DNA from: JAEXOD01 sp964652025
GTDB taxonomy: Bacteria > Bacteroidota > Ignavibacteria > Ignavibacteriales > Melioribacteraceae
NCBI GenBank assembly: GCA_964652025.1
Contig: CAZYZX010000008.1
Span: forward strand, 1 to 64,000
DNA length: 64,000 nt
Reading direction: 5' to 3'
Position 1 is the stretch's first letter; each line of letters opens with the position of its first letter. The notes under the pieces were generated by a model. It saw only the letters and a list, made by a program, of their open reading frames with translations, was not told the origin of the DNA and made no database searches. This document shows, piece after piece, positions 31,679 to 42,007 of this stretch. The position numbers and the translations under genes were made by a program.

Positions 31679-33574
31679 TTATCTTAAATATTTTCTAGAT
31701 ACTAAAGAAGAATGCTCAATTTTAAATTCTTCAGTCAATTCTTGTAATTTAGTTGTAAGCACGCTAAGGTCTTCGCTAGCTTTAGCAATTTGCTGAATGC
31801 CAATAGTGTTTTCTCTTGTAATATTGTTAATGCCTTCAATACGTTTGGTAATTTCTTCGGCAGTGCTGCTCATCTCTTCAGAAGTAGCTGCTACTTGAAC
31901 AATAATATCGGTTACTTTTTCTGAGCTTTTAACAATTTCATTTAAAACATTACCCGCTTCAATTGCTAAAGATTTTCCTTTTTCTACTTGAGATGTACCC
32001 TTAGTCATAGAACTTACAGCTTCGTTAGTATCTAACTGTATTTGTTTAATCATGCTGGATATTTCTTTTGTAGCTTTAGTAGTGCGTTCAGCAAGTTTTC
32101 TAACTTCATCAGCAACAACCGCAAAACCTCTTCCTTGCTCGCCCGCACGTGCTGCCTCTATAGCTGCATTTAATGCTAACAAGTTTGTTTGATCTGCTAT
32201 ATCACTAATTACAGATATAATTTCACCTATCTTTTCGCTATTACTACCCAAAATTTGAACCGTTTCTGATGCTTTGGAAACTACTTCTGCAATTTTATTC
32301 ATTTCATCAATAGTTTTATTTACAACAACACCACCTTTTTTAGCAATTTCTCCACTATTTTTAGCATTTTCTGCCGCTAAACTAGTGTTTTTTGCACTAT
32401 CATAAATTGTCCTTGTCATTTCATCAATCGCAACAGATACTTCATTCGTTTGTTTACTTTGCTCTTCGCTTCCAGCAGCCATTTCCTCTGCACTTGATGA
32501 TATTTGAGCAGATGCACTTGCTGTTGCATGTATCGATTCTGTTACGCGTCTAATTAATTCCTTAATATTTTGAATTGCATTGTTAAACCCTGTATATAAA
32601 CGCCCCATTTCATCTTGTCGCTCAACTTCCAATTCTAATGTCAAATCACCTTTAGAAAATTTATCCATTGCCTCTAATAATTCTGCTGTCTTGGCTTCTA
32701 AATACTTTTGTTTAGTATTTGCTAAATTAGTAGCTTCTTCAATTTTCCTATCAACACTATTTTTTTCTTCTATTAACTTTTGGTTATATTCCCTAATATG
32801 ATTTATCATTTCATTAAATGCAACACTTAGCTCTCCAAGCTCATCACTTCTATCAACTTCAATTTCTACCGAAACATTACCTTGTGCTACATTTTGTGCC
32901 GCTGTTTTTAATCTTAATATAGGATTAACTAATAAATTTGCACCCTTTATACCTAAAAATACGGAAATTATTATTATTGCTAAACCTAAATAAATAATAA
33001 TACTAATTGTTGTACTAACAGAATTTAATGCACTATCTCTATAAAACTGATAGTTTTTTTCTTCTAATTCAGTAGCCTTAAAAAGTTCTGCCTTTAAGTC
33101 TCGCCATCTTGGCGTAACTTGAGTTGTTAAAAAGGTAACTGCCTCTTCTAAATTACCACTATATGCCATTTCTTGTGCTCTTTCATTCATACTTGCAACT
33201 TCATCAGCCAAGCTTTTTATGTTGTTAAGACTTACTAACATCTCACTATGGTCTTTTTGCAATTCAAATATTCTATTTAAACTTTTATTAAAGTCTGCTT
33301 TGGCATTGTCATAGTTCTTTTTAGCAGTATTGTCGTTTGTATTAAGTAATATATTTCTAGTTGCCTGTCCTTCTATAAAAGCTTGTACAAATAAATTGTT
33401 AAGCTCTTTTATAGTTTCAAATTGTGTAGAAGTAAGTTCATCTAGATTATGTTTTACATCATTTCCTTTGAATATAGATAAAACAAATATTAAAAAAGTA
33501 CCAATTATAGGAATTATTAATATTGCTAAGAATTTTGATTTTAGTTTTAAATTATTGAACCATTTATTATTCAT
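31679..33574 (-). CDS. Methyl-accepting chemotaxis protein
   Basis: The protein has 631 residues. TM1 (about 14-34) and TM2 (about 186-208) bracket a periplasmic helical domain of four-helix-bundle MCP type. A HAMP domain (about 208-262) follows, with a second HAMP-like segment (about 293-345, KFSKGDLTLELEVERQDEMG). The signalling domain (about 350-610) has the hairpin-tip signature ISDIADQTNLLALNAAIEAA then GRGFAVVADEVRKLAERT. No cheA/cheW or flagellar gene is nearby, so its kinase is encoded elsewhere. The ligand is unknown. The last residues carry no CheR-tethering pentapeptide that I recognise. Confidence 0.95.
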   Translation of the reverse strand: MNNKWFNNLKLKSKFLAILIIPIIGTFLIFVLSIFKGNDVKHNLDELTSTQFETIKELNNLFVQAFIEGQATRNILLNTNDNTAKKNYDNAKADFNKSLNRIFELQKDHSEMLVSLNNIKSLADEVASMNERAQEMAYSGNLEEAVTFLTTQVTPRWRDLKAELFKATELEEKNYQFYRDSALNSVSTTISIIIYLGLAIIIISVFLGIKGANLLVNPILRLKTAAQNVAQGNVSVEIEVDRSDELGELSVAFNEMINHIREYNQKLIEEKNSVDRKIEEATNLANTKQKYLEAKTAELLEAMDKFSKGDLTLELEVERQDEMGRLYTGFNNAIQNIKELIRRVTESIHATASASAQISSSAEEMAAGSEEQSKQTNEVSVAIDEMTRTIYDSAKNTSLAAENAKNSGEIAKKGGVVVNKTIDEMNKIAEVVSKASETVQILGSNSEKIGEIISVISDIADQTNLLALNAAIEAARAGEQGRGFAVVADEVRKLAERTTKATKEISSMIKQIQLDTNEAVSSMTKGTSQVEKGKSLAIEAGNVLNEIVKSSEKVTDIIVQVAATSEEMSSTAEEITKRIEGINNITRENTIGIQQIAKASEDLSVLTTKLQELTEEFKIEHSSLVSRKYLR

Positions 33575-33687
33575 TTTTACCCTACAACATTTTGATAATT
33601 AGAATTTCAGATTTTAATATAAAAATTTTAAAATAAAAAATAAAGAAATATTATTTAATAATTAATAAAAAAACATTAAATTTGCTA

Positions 33688-33695
33688 TAGATTTG
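33688..33695 (+). promoter_or_regulatory. Candidate -7 element (TAGATTTG) for surE
   Basis: TAGATTTG fits TAnnTTTG exactly and is followed by TAAAA. It lies 24 bases before the TTG start codon of surE. No TTG is seen at the -33 spacing, so the support is partial. Confidence 0.4.
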
Positions 33696-33718
33696 TAAAA
33701 ATATTAAGTGAGGAAATT

Positions 33719-34474
33719 TTGAAAATATTGGTAAGTAATGATGATGGTATTTATAGCAAAGGAATATTTGCACTTGCAGAAGCATTAAAAGAATTAGCAG
33801 AAGTAATTGTTGTAGCACCATTAACAGAACAAAGTGCCGTTGGTCATGCAATTACTATGAAAATCCCTTTACGCGTAACAAAACATTACCGTGGTGGTGG
33901 GCATTTTTTTGGCTATGCCGTTGATGGAACACCTGCCGACTGCATCAAAATGGGTATAAGAAATATTATGCAAGAGTCCCCAGATTTAGTTGTTTCGGGC
34001 ATAAACCATGGTAGTAATACCGCAATTAATATAATTTATTCTGGAACAGTATCTGCGGCAAGAGAAGCTGCAATTATGGATGTGCCCGCTATTGCTGTTT
34101 CTGTTACAAGCCACGATGTTGAAGATTTTTCTTATGCAGCTAAAGTTGCTAAAATTATTTCTGCTAAAGTGTTAAATAATGGTTTACCAAAGGGAACAAT
34201 GCTTAATGTTAATGTGCCTAATTTACCCGAAGATAAAATTAAAGGTATTAAAGTAACTAAACAAGGTCTTTCCAAGTGGGATGATATTTACGAAAAACGC
34301 GTAGACCCTTATGGAAAAGATTATTATTGGTTAACCGGCAGTTTAGTAAATACAGATACAGAGCTTGATAGAGATCAATTTGCTGTTCAAAATAATTATG
34401 TTTCGGTTACACCTATTCATTTCGATTTGACCGATTATAATACTTATAATAAAATTAAAGATTGGAAATTTTAA
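33719..34474 (+). CDS. surE: 5'-nucleotidase SurE
   Basis: The 251-residue protein fits the family. The metal-binding N-terminus ILVSNDDGIYSKG is diagnostic, with VAPLTEQSAVGHAITM, VDGTPADCIKMG and SGINHGSNTAINIIYSGTVSAA. It hydrolyses nucleoside 5'- and 3'-monophosphates, a survival/stress function. The start is TTG, placing the family's first residues at once after GAGG. It probably heads a unit with the vWA-like gene six bases downstream. Confidence 0.96.
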   Translation: MKILVSNDDGIYSKGIFALAEALKELAEVIVVAPLTEQSAVGHAITMKIPLRVTKHYRGGGHFFGYAVDGTPADCIKMGIRNIMQESPDLVVSGINHGSNTAINIIYSGTVSAAREAAIMDVPAIAVSVTSHDVEDFSYAAKVAKIISAKVLNNGLPKGTMLNVNVPNLPEDKIKGIKVTKQGLSKWDDIYEKRVDPYGKDYYWLTGSLVNTDTELDRDQFAVQNNYVSVTPIHFDLTDYNTYNKIKDWKF

Positions 34475-34480
34475 GTCTTT

Positions 34481-36604
34481 ATGTTTAATATTTCCAGCTT
34501 TTCAGTTCAACTTAACTATTCATTTTTATTTCTGCTGTTAGGTGTTATACTTATTGCAGCTATTACTTATTATTATTATAAGTATACTATTCCTGCTATT
34601 GATACTAAAATTAAAATTATTCTTTTTATTTTAAGATTTACAGCATTAAGTTTAATTTTACTTTTAATTTTTGAACCACTAATTCATATAAATTTAAAAA
34701 ACGAAATAAAACCCAAAAACTTATTCTTCTTTGATAACTCGTCATCAATTGCCGCAAAAGATAGTGCAAAAACAAAAGAATATTTAGAAAATTTATTTAT
34801 TCAAATAAAAGATAAAATTAAAGGAGATTTTGAAGTTTTTACTTTTGGTAAAGATATTACAAAAATATCTGAACCAAAATTTAACTTTAACGAAAGCACA
34901 ACTAACTTTGAAAAAATTTTTAATTACGTTGCAAATAAAAACGAAAACATTGCTACAATTAATATTATTAGCGATGGAATAATTACAGATGGAGTAAACC
35001 CTATTAGCAAAGCTGTGCAACTTGGAACCAATGTTAATATTATTGCTTTAGGTGATACCACAAAAACTAAAGAGGTTTTTGTATCTAATATAATTACCGG
35101 GGAATATTTATATACAAATACTAAATCTAACATAGAAATTTTAGTTAAAAATAATTTTTTAGAAAACAAAATTGCTACTGTTCAACTTTTTGAAGATGGT
35201 AAAGAAATTTTATCTAAAGATATTACCCTTTCCCCAAGTGGAATTGATAAAGTAATTTATGAATACTTACCCAAACAAGCGGGAGAAGTTAAACTAACAG
35301 CAAAAGTTATCTTAAAAGATAAAATTGAAAATTTAACCAATAAATCATTTATTAAAATAGTTAAAGTGTTAAGTAGCAAAGTAAAAATTGTTTTGCTTTC
35401 TTCCCTACCCACACCAGATATTTCATTTATTTACAATGCATTAAAATTAAACGAAAATTATCAAGTCATTCAAATTCTACAAGTATCCACAAATTTTTTA
35501 AATGGTGCCCAACTAAAAAGTATAGATAGTGCTAATGTTTTTGTTTTAATTAATTTTCCAACAAATAATACCCCAGCAGATTTATTAAATAAAGTAATAT
35601 CTAAAATTGAAAATGGAAAACCTTTTCTGTTTGTTTTAGGTGAATCGATTGATTATAATAAATTAAAATTATTAGAAAATTATACGCCTTTTGTAGTTAA
35701 AGCAGTCTCTAACAATAAAATATCTATTCAAGCAAATGTTAAAAATTATAATAGTGCAATACTAAAAGCAAATAATCCGCTCTTTTCAGAAATCTGGAAT
35801 AATTTACCACCTGTTACAAGATATGCAGCAGAATTTATTGCAAAACCAGAATCTGAAATATTACTAAATGCAAAAATAGCTAATAGTATAACAGAATTAC
35901 CGCTTGTATTAACCCGTTCTTTAGGTAAAAAACGTTCTATGGCTATTTTAGCTGGTAATATTTGGCGATGGAAATTAAATGTAACCACTGGTAGTGAAGA
36001 TTTATTTAATGGTTTTTTTAACGAAGCCATTAAATGGTTAAATGTAGCTTCTGAACAAAACCAACTGCAAGTTAAACCAATTAAACAAGTTTTTGCTAAA
36101 GGAGAACCTGTTGAGTTTATTGCGTATGCTTACGACGAAGCGTTTAATCCATTAGAAGACGCAGAAATTAAAATTAAATCAAAAGTTCAAGATACAGATT
36201 ACGAAACAGTTGCAGAAGCACTTGGCAATGGAATTTATCAAGCAAAACTAAATATTCCTAAATCTGGTTATTTTTCTTTTAATGCATCTGCTAACTATAA
36301 GGGTAAATCCTTAGGAAATGTAAAAGGTAAATTTTCTATTGGTGAAATTGATTTAGAAAAAATTAATTTAGTGCAAGATAAAAATTTTTTACTTTCCTTA
36401 GCTGGTAATTCAGGAGGAAATTTTTATAATAAAAGCGATTACTTAAAATTTATTGATGATATTAATAAAAAAACCGCAAATACATCTAAAATTTTTATCA
36501 CTGAAAAAGAGTTTAAACTTTGGAATTTTGAATTTTTACTTTTTTTAATTATATTTATTTTTGCATTAGAATGGATAATCAGAAAAAAAAGTGGACTATT
36601 ATAA
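34481..36604 (+). CDS. Membrane protein with von Willebrand factor A-like domain
   Basis: The protein has 707 residues. Two N-terminal membrane segments (about 12-30 and 44-66) precede a vWA-like domain (about 80-200) with a DNSSS metal-site motif (DxSxS) and IISDGIITDGVNP, the second vWA signature. A long region without recognised domains follows, with immunoglobulin-like beta segments near 545-620. One C-terminal membrane helix (FLLFLIIFIFALEW) ends the protein. The layout matches the large vWA/BatA-like membrane proteins with a C-terminal anchor known in Bacteroidota and Planctomycetes, of unclear function. It follows surE closely. Confidence 0.75.
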   Translation: MFNISSFSVQLNYSFLFLLLGVILIAAITYYYYKYTIPAIDTKIKIILFILRFTALSLILLLIFEPLIHINLKNEIKPKNLFFFDNSSSIAAKDSAKTKEYLENLFIQIKDKIKGDFEVFTFGKDITKISEPKFNFNESTTNFEKIFNYVANKNENIATINIISDGIITDGVNPISKAVQLGTNVNIIALGDTTKTKEVFVSNIITGEYLYTNTKSNIEILVKNNFLENKIATVQLFEDGKEILSKDITLSPSGIDKVIYEYLPKQAGEVKLTAKVILKDKIENLTNKSFIKIVKVLSSKVKIVLLSSLPTPDISFIYNALKLNENYQVIQILQVSTNFLNGAQLKSIDSANVFVLINFPTNNTPADLLNKVISKIENGKPFLFVLGESIDYNKLKLLENYTPFVVKAVSNNKISIQANVKNYNSAILKANNPLFSEIWNNLPPVTRYAAEFIAKPESEILLNAKIANSITELPLVLTRSLGKKRSMAILAGNIWRWKLNVTTGSEDLFNGFFNEAIKWLNVASEQNQLQVKPIKQVFAKGEPVEFIAYAYDEAFNPLEDAEIKIKSKVQDTDYETVAEALGNGIYQAKLNIPKSGYFSFNASANYKGKSLGNVKGKFSIGEIDLEKINLVQDKNFLLSLAGNSGGNFYNKSDYLKFIDDINKKTANTSKIFITEKEFKLWNFEFLLFLIIFIFALEWIIRKKSGLL

Positions 36605-36654
36605 ATTTTTATGTAAATCACAAGACATCATTATCTTAATAAATTGGTACAAAA

Positions 36655-37047
36655 ATGAATACAATCTTAACCGAAAAAGATTTATTGGGCATTAAAGAAA
36701 TTGACGAACAACATGAAAAACTTCATAAATTAGCTTCAGAATTAAAGGATGCATTTTTGAGTAATAAAACATACGATATGAAGTACTTGGCTGAGCAAAT
36801 TTACGAAGAAATGGGTAATCATTTTAAAACCGAAGAACGATACATGAAAGAGAATAATTGTTTTGAAATATCTCATATATTAGAACATCAAAGATATTTA
36901 GAAAAGACAAGACACTTTATTAAAGCATTAAACAACAACCAAAAAAATGCTGTTACAGAATTTTTACACTCTTTTCGGCTCTGGTTTTATAACCATTTAG
37001 AACTTAATGATAGAAAAATGGTTAAAAATAAAAACAAAGATGCTTAG
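36655..37047 (+). CDS. Bacteriohemerythrin-like protein
   Basis: The 130-residue single domain matches hemerythrin length. The diiron ligands are visible in order: His in IDEQHEKLH, HFKTEERYM (His and Glu), HILEHQRYL (two His) and YNHLELND (His and Asp). It binds O2, and perhaps NO, at a non-heme diiron site, serving oxygen storage, sensing or scavenging. It stands alone, not fused to a chemoreceptor. Its stop overlaps the likely comF start (ATGCTTAG). Confidence 0.93.
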   Translation: MNTILTEKDLLGIKEIDEQHEKLHKLASELKDAFLSNKTYDMKYLAEQIYEEMGNHFKTEERYMKENNCFEISHILEHQRYLEKTRHFIKALNNNQKNAVTEFLHSFRLWFYNHLELNDRKMVKNKNKDA

Positions 37048-37735
37048 TTTACTTAATGCAACTTTTGATTTTTTACTTCCCCGCTTTTGTGTTTTTTGTG
37101 AACAAAAATTATCCCCTTTAGAAAAATACCTTTGTAATAATTGCTTTAGTAAATTAGATTTAGCAGATAATGATTATCTTAAAGATTTTTTTAATGAAAA
37201 GTTTAATAATTTATCTAAAATAGATTATCTTTTTTCTTGTTACAAGTATACTAAAAAATCCCCAATACAAAAAATTATACATCAATTAAAATATAATGGC
37301 AAATTTAGAATTGGTTATTATTTAGGAACGATTTTAGCCAATAAAATTAAGGATGATATAGAATTAAATAATTACAATTTAATTTTACCCGTCCCAATAC
37401 ATCCAATAAAAAAAACTGAACGCGGTTATAATCAATCTTATTATATAGCAAAAGGATTTGCTAAATCAACTAATAAAAAAATAATAAACAATGTTTTATA
37501 TAGAAAAGTATATACAGAAAGCCAATCTTTACGTAATAAAAACCAAAGAGAAGAAAACATAAAAGATATTTTTGAAATTAAAAATGTAAACTATATAAAA
37601 GGTAAAAACATAATAATATTAGATGACATTATAACCACTGGCTCTACAGTAAAAGAGGTTGCCAAAATATGTAAAAATAATGGAGCTGCTAAAATAGCTG
37701 CTGTATCTATAGCATTAACAGTTATTGGCAATTAA
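37040..37735 (+). CDS. ComF-family phosphoribosyltransferase-like protein
   Basis: The protein has 231 residues from the preferred ATG at 37040; an ATG at 37007 would add 11 residues inside the hemerythrin gene and before the conserved start. The N-terminal zinc finger is CVFCEQKLSPLEKYLCNNC. The PRTase domain has LPVPIHPIKKTERGYNQ and the PRPP-binding loop IIILDDIITTGSTVKE. ComF proteins take part in natural transformation, or have an uncertain nucleotide role. No competence gene is nearby. Confidence 0.9.
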   Translation: MLSLLNATFDFLLPRFCVFCEQKLSPLEKYLCNNCFSKLDLADNDYLKDFFNEKFNNLSKIDYLFSCYKYTKKSPIQKIIHQLKYNGKFRIGYYLGTILANKIKDDIELNNYNLILPVPIHPIKKTERGYNQSYYIAKGFAKSTNKKIINNVLYRKVYTESQSLRNKNQREENIKDIFEIKNVNYIKGKNIIILDDIITTGSTVKEVAKICKNNGAAKIAAVSIALTVIGN

Positions 37736-37823
37736 TTACTTTTTTTTTAACCCATAAAATTAACTTAAAAAATCATTTATTTTTTGTAAATTTAAGTTTA
37801 AATATCAAATTTTTCGGTACAAA

Positions 37824-40040
37824 ATGAAAAAGCTAATTATTTTAATATCTTTTATATTTACAAAGCTAATACTAAGCCAGCAAGCGGGTACAACTATAAA
37901 TTACACATCTTATAAAAACATAAATAATTTTGTAATTTCTAATAATACTTTATTTGCTGTTAGCGAAGGTGGCTTTTTTTTATATAACTTATTAGACACT
38001 AACTTTGTAACCTTAAATAAAGCAAATGGCTTAAGTAGCCAAAATGCCACCGCTATTGCTGTGGATAACCAAAGCAAAGTTTGGATTGGCTACTTAGAAG
38101 GTTTTATAGATGTTTACAACCAAAACACTGGGTCTATTACAAAAATTACAGATATTTTCTATAGCGATAAAACTCAAAAGCGAATAAATTATATGTTTGT
38201 TAAGGGTGATACTATTTTTGTAGCTACAGATTTTGGATTATCCTTAATTAATACTAAAACTTTAGCTTTTAAGGAAACTATTACAAAATTTGGCTCGTTT
38301 GGTAGTGATATTAAAGTAAAAAACTTTATTGTTGATAATTTAATTTATGTAAATACAGAAAGCGGAATAGCTGTTTCTAAATTAGGCGTAACTAATCTTT
38401 CCTCTCCCGATAGTTGGAATAATTATCCCCTTCCATTAAATTTTGGTTCTATTACATTTAATAAAATTGCATTAAAAGGTAATGCTATTTTAATAGCTAC
38501 TAATAAAGGTGTATTAAAGCTTGAAAATGGAATTTATGAAAAATATGATTTGGATGGCTTTAATTTAGTGGATGTTATACCCTTAAATAACGGAATTTAC
38601 GCACTTGGGTCTTATGACTTAATTTTTAATGGAATTAATGGCTATAATGTATTGTACCACAGTGATAGTCCATTATTAAAATCTGTAATACTAAATAATA
38701 ATAGTTTTTATTTAAGCACAAATAATGGCATTCTTAAAATAAATAATAATAATTCAAAGTATATTTATCCTAGTGGACCCGCTACTAATTCTTTTCAATA
38801 CTTAGAAGTGGATGCAAGTGGAAATTTATGGGCAGCTACTGGAAAAGATGGCTTTGGAATTGGATTAATGAAGTTTGATTATAACAATTGGTATTTATAC
38901 AATAACACATTAAACAGTGCTCAAATTACTTTTAATGATTTTTATAAAGTAACATCGGCAAGTGATAATACTGTTTATGGTTTAACTTGGGGAAATGGCT
39001 TTACTGCTTTTAACGGTAATAAAATAACTACTTTTAATACAACCAACACAGCTTTAACCGGTATACCAAAAACACCCTCGTTTTTAGTTATTGGCGATGT
39101 TAAAAAAGATTCTAAAAATAACACTTGGATATTAAACTACTGGCCCGCAAATAAAAAGCCATTAAGCGTTATTACATCCGATAGCACCTGGTATCATTTC
39201 GATTTTGTACCCTTTGCTTTATCAACAGAATCTACTTTTGGAAATATGGTTATAGATAGAAATAACACAAAATGGTTTACTATAAACTCTGTACAATATG
39301 GGTTATATTACTTTAACGAAAACGGCACATTATCTAACACAGCAGATGATAAATGGGGCACTTTAAAAGATAGCGATGGTTTAAATAGCAACTCCATTAC
39401 TTCCCTTTTATTAGATAATAGAGGTGAGCTTTGGATTGGTACTATTTTAGGTGTTAACATTATTAGAGATGTTAATAATCCAAAAACTTCAATAAGTAGC
39501 TCTTTTCCACTTAGGCAACAATCTATAATTTGCATGGCAGTAGACCCATTAAATAGAAAATGGGTAGGAACAAAACAAGGCATTTTTGTAGTAAGCTCTG
39601 ATGGTAGCACACTTTTAGCTACATACGATAGCAAAAACTCGCCCCTTCCAACAGATGATATTAAATCTATTGCATTTGATGATAAAAAAGGGATTGCTTA
39701 TGTTGGAACAGACTACGGATTAACCGCTTTTTACACAACTGCACTTAGACCTGTTGATAGCTTTGGAACAATTTTTATTTATCCAAATCCTTACGTTGTT
39801 TACCCTGGTAACGATACTCGTCTTACAATAGACGGCTTAATAAAAGATAGTAATATTAAAATTTTTACAATTTCGGGCAAACTTGTAAAAGAATTTTCCT
39901 CACCCGGTGGTAAAATTGCTTTTTGGGATGGAAGAGATAACGATGGCAATCTTGTTTCTAGCGGTATTTATATTTTAGCCGCATATGATAATGAAGCCAA
40001 TAATGTTTCTATTCAAAAATTTGCTGTAATTAATAAATAA
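37824..40040 (+). CDS. PorZ-like beta-propeller exported protein with C-terminal FlgD/T9SS-like domain
   Basis: The protein has 738 residues. It has a signal peptide (about 1-19, ending LILSQ), then repeated propeller blades of the two-component-regulator type (motifs such as VDNQSKVWIGYLEG, VDASGNLWAAT, LDNRGELWIGTILG and VDPLNRKWVGTKQG). The C-terminus (about 655-738) is an Ig/FlgD-like domain with YPNPYVVYPG, KIFTISGKLVKEFSS and GIYILAAYDN. PorZ of Porphyromonas gingivalis (about 780 residues) has the same build and belongs to the T9SS attachment complex. The PorZ call is inferred from architecture; a simple cargo protein is the alternative. The ABC-F gene follows after 11 bases. Confidence 0.72.
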   Translation: MKKLIILISFIFTKLILSQQAGTTINYTSYKNINNFVISNNTLFAVSEGGFFLYNLLDTNFVTLNKANGLSSQNATAIAVDNQSKVWIGYLEGFIDVYNQNTGSITKITDIFYSDKTQKRINYMFVKGDTIFVATDFGLSLINTKTLAFKETITKFGSFGSDIKVKNFIVDNLIYVNTESGIAVSKLGVTNLSSPDSWNNYPLPLNFGSITFNKIALKGNAILIATNKGVLKLENGIYEKYDLDGFNLVDVIPLNNGIYALGSYDLIFNGINGYNVLYHSDSPLLKSVILNNNSFYLSTNNGILKINNNNSKYIYPSGPATNSFQYLEVDASGNLWAATGKDGFGIGLMKFDYNNWYLYNNTLNSAQITFNDFYKVTSASDNTVYGLTWGNGFTAFNGNKITTFNTTNTALTGIPKTPSFLVIGDVKKDSKNNTWILNYWPANKKPLSVITSDSTWYHFDFVPFALSTESTFGNMVIDRNNTKWFTINSVQYGLYYFNENGTLSNTADDKWGTLKDSDGLNSNSITSLLLDNRGELWIGTILGVNIIRDVNNPKTSISSSFPLRQQSIICMAVDPLNRKWVGTKQGIFVVSSDGSTLLATYDSKNSPLPTDDIKSIAFDDKKGIAYVGTDYGLTAFYTTALRPVDSFGTIFIYPNPYVVYPGNDTRLTIDGLIKDSNIKIFTISGKLVKEFSSPGGKIAFWDGRDNDGNLVSSGIYILAAYDNEANNVSIQKFAVINK

Positions 40041-40051
40041 TTGAGTTTTTA

Positions 40052-42007
40052 ATGATAGACATAAATAACTTATCTATTCAATTTAATGGCACTTATTTAT
40101 TTGATAATGTTAACTTAAAAATTAATGGATTAGATAGAATTTCACTTGTTGGTGCTAATGGTAGCGGTAAATCTACATTTCTTAAACTTTTAATGGGATA
40201 TGAACAACCCGAAACAGGAACTATTGTAAAACAAAAAGGAATTAAAATTAAATATCTTCCACAAGAGTTTATTTCTAAATCTAACTTACCTTTGTTTAAT
40301 GAAGTTAAATCCGCTTTACCAAACCAAACAGAAATTGAAGAAAAAGAAGAATATATTAATGCAGAATTGTTAAATCCAGATATAACACCAGAGCAACAGC
40401 AAGAATTAATAAATGAACTTGGAGAAATTCATTTACTTAAAGACCACATAGATTATTACGCCTTAGATAGCAAAATTGAAAAAGTATTAATTGGACTTGG
40501 ATTTACTGAAAAAGATTTTTATAAAAGCGTAGATACTTTTTCTGGTGGTTGGCAAATGAGAATTGAACTCGCCAAAATATTATTAAGCGACCCCGATTTA
40601 TTGATGTTAGATGAACCTACAAACCACTTAGATATCGACTCTCTACGCTGGCTTATAGATTTCTTAAAGTCCTTTAAAGGTGCTATGCTAATAGTATCCC
40701 ACGATAAATTTTTTGTTAATAGTGTAACCAACAAAACTTTAGAAATTTTTAACCGTAAGCTTTCTTTTTTTAATGGCAATTATGATGCTTATATTAAATT
40801 TAAGGAAGAAAGAGATTTATCCTTAAATAACTTAATAAAAACAAGACAAAAACAAAAAGAAGCATTAGAACGCTTTATTGAACGGTTTAGATACAAAGCT
40901 ACTAAAGCAAAACAAGTGCAAAGCAGAATTAAAATGCTTGAAAAGTTTGAAGATATAGAAATTACAGAAAATACCGAAAAAATAAGATTTAAATTTCCAG
41001 AGGTAACAAGTAGTGGCGTAGTTCCAATTGAATTGAAAAATATAAGCAAACGATATGGGGATAATATTGTATTAAGTAATATTAACTTAAAAATAGAACG
41101 TGGAGAAAAAATAGCATTTTTAGGACCGAATGGAGCGGGTAAAACAACATTAGCCAAAATAATTGCTGGCAAAACAGAACCAAGCGATGGGGAATTAATT
41201 ATTGGTCATAATACTTTAATTTCTTATTATGCGCAAGAAGTTACATCGGAATTAGATTTAGATAAAGATATTTTAGATACACTTGCAGAGTGTGGAGAAG
41301 ATTATACACCCGGTCAGCTACGTGCATTAGCGGGGTCTTTCCTTTTTAGTGATGACGATGTATTTAAAAAAGTTGGCGTGCTTTCGGGTGGAGAAAAAAG
41401 TCGCGTTGCTTTAGCCAAGCTTTTACTTACAAAAGCAAATTTTATTGTGTTAGATGAACCTACTAACCATTTGGATATTACCAGCAAAGAAGTGCTGCAA
41501 TCTGCATTAATTGATTTTAGTGGCACCTTGGTTATAGTTTCCCACGATATAGATTTTATTAGACCAATTGCAACCAAAATAATAGATATGCGAAATGGTA
41601 ACTTTAAAGTGTATTTTGGTAATGCGGATTATTATTTACAAAAAATTAAAGAAGAAGCAGAAGGTGGATTAGATACTATAAAAGAAATTGAAAAAGAAAG
41701 CGAAGAAAAGAGAACAAACAGAAAAGATATAAAAAGACAAGAAGCAGAGCTAAGACAAAAAAAATATAAAGCAACAAAAGATATTTTGGCAGAAATAAAA
41801 AAAATAGAAGATGAAATTAGTAAATTTGAAGAAAAAAAATTAATAATAGAAAACGAATTAGCTAATCCGGAAATTTACAGCAATGCTTTAATAATAAAGC
41901 AAAAGCGTAACGAATACGAACAAGTTAAAACTACATTAGAAAACTTATACCTAAATTGGACGGTAAAAAACGAACAATTAGAAGAAATAGAAAAAGCTTT
42001 TTTATAA
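40052..42007 (+). CDS. ABC-F family ATPase (Uup/EttA/Abc-F type)
   Basis: The 651-residue protein has two ATPase domains and no membrane segment. Domain 1 has GANGSGKS (34-41), SGGWQMRIELAKILL and LLMLDEPTNHLDIDS. A charged helical linker (about 235-310) follows. Domain 2 has GPNGAGKTT (about 357), SGGEKSRVALAKLLL and VLDEPTNHLD. The C-terminal coiled coil (about 545-650) is of the Uup type. ABC-F proteins bind the ribosome E site and ease stalled translation or confer antibiotic protection. The stop abuts the convergent ROK gene without a single spare base. Confidence 0.93.
   Translation: MIDINNLSIQFNGTYLFDNVNLKINGLDRISLVGANGSGKSTFLKLLMGYEQPETGTIVKQKGIKIKYLPQEFISKSNLPLFNEVKSALPNQTEIEEKEEYINAELLNPDITPEQQQELINELGEIHLLKDHIDYYALDSKIEKVLIGLGFTEKDFYKSVDTFSGGWQMRIELAKILLSDPDLLMLDEPTNHLDIDSLRWLIDFLKSFKGAMLIVSHDKFFVNSVTNKTLEIFNRKLSFFNGNYDAYIKFKEERDLSLNNLIKTRQKQKEALERFIERFRYKATKAKQVQSRIKMLEKFEDIEITENTEKIRFKFPEVTSSGVVPIELKNISKRYGDNIVLSNINLKIERGEKIAFLGPNGAGKTTLAKIIAGKTEPSDGELIIGHNTLISYYAQEVTSELDLDKDILDTLAECGEDYTPGQLRALAGSFLFSDDDVFKKVGVLSGGEKSRVALAKLLLTKANFIVLDEPTNHLDITSKEVLQSALIDFSGTLVIVSHDIDFIRPIATKIIDMRNGNFKVYFGNADYYLQKIKEEAEGGLDTIKEIEKESEEKRTNRKDIKRQEAELRQKKYKATKDILAEIKKIEDEISKFEEKKLIIENELANPEIYSNALIIKQKRNEYEQVKTTLENLYLNWTVKNEQLEEIEKAFL

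Noticed and set aside
37007..37039. ATG at 37007 as start of comF
   Set aside because: It lies within the hemerythrin gene and adds residues before the usual ComF N-terminus; the ATG at 37040 overlaps the hemerythrin stop neatly.
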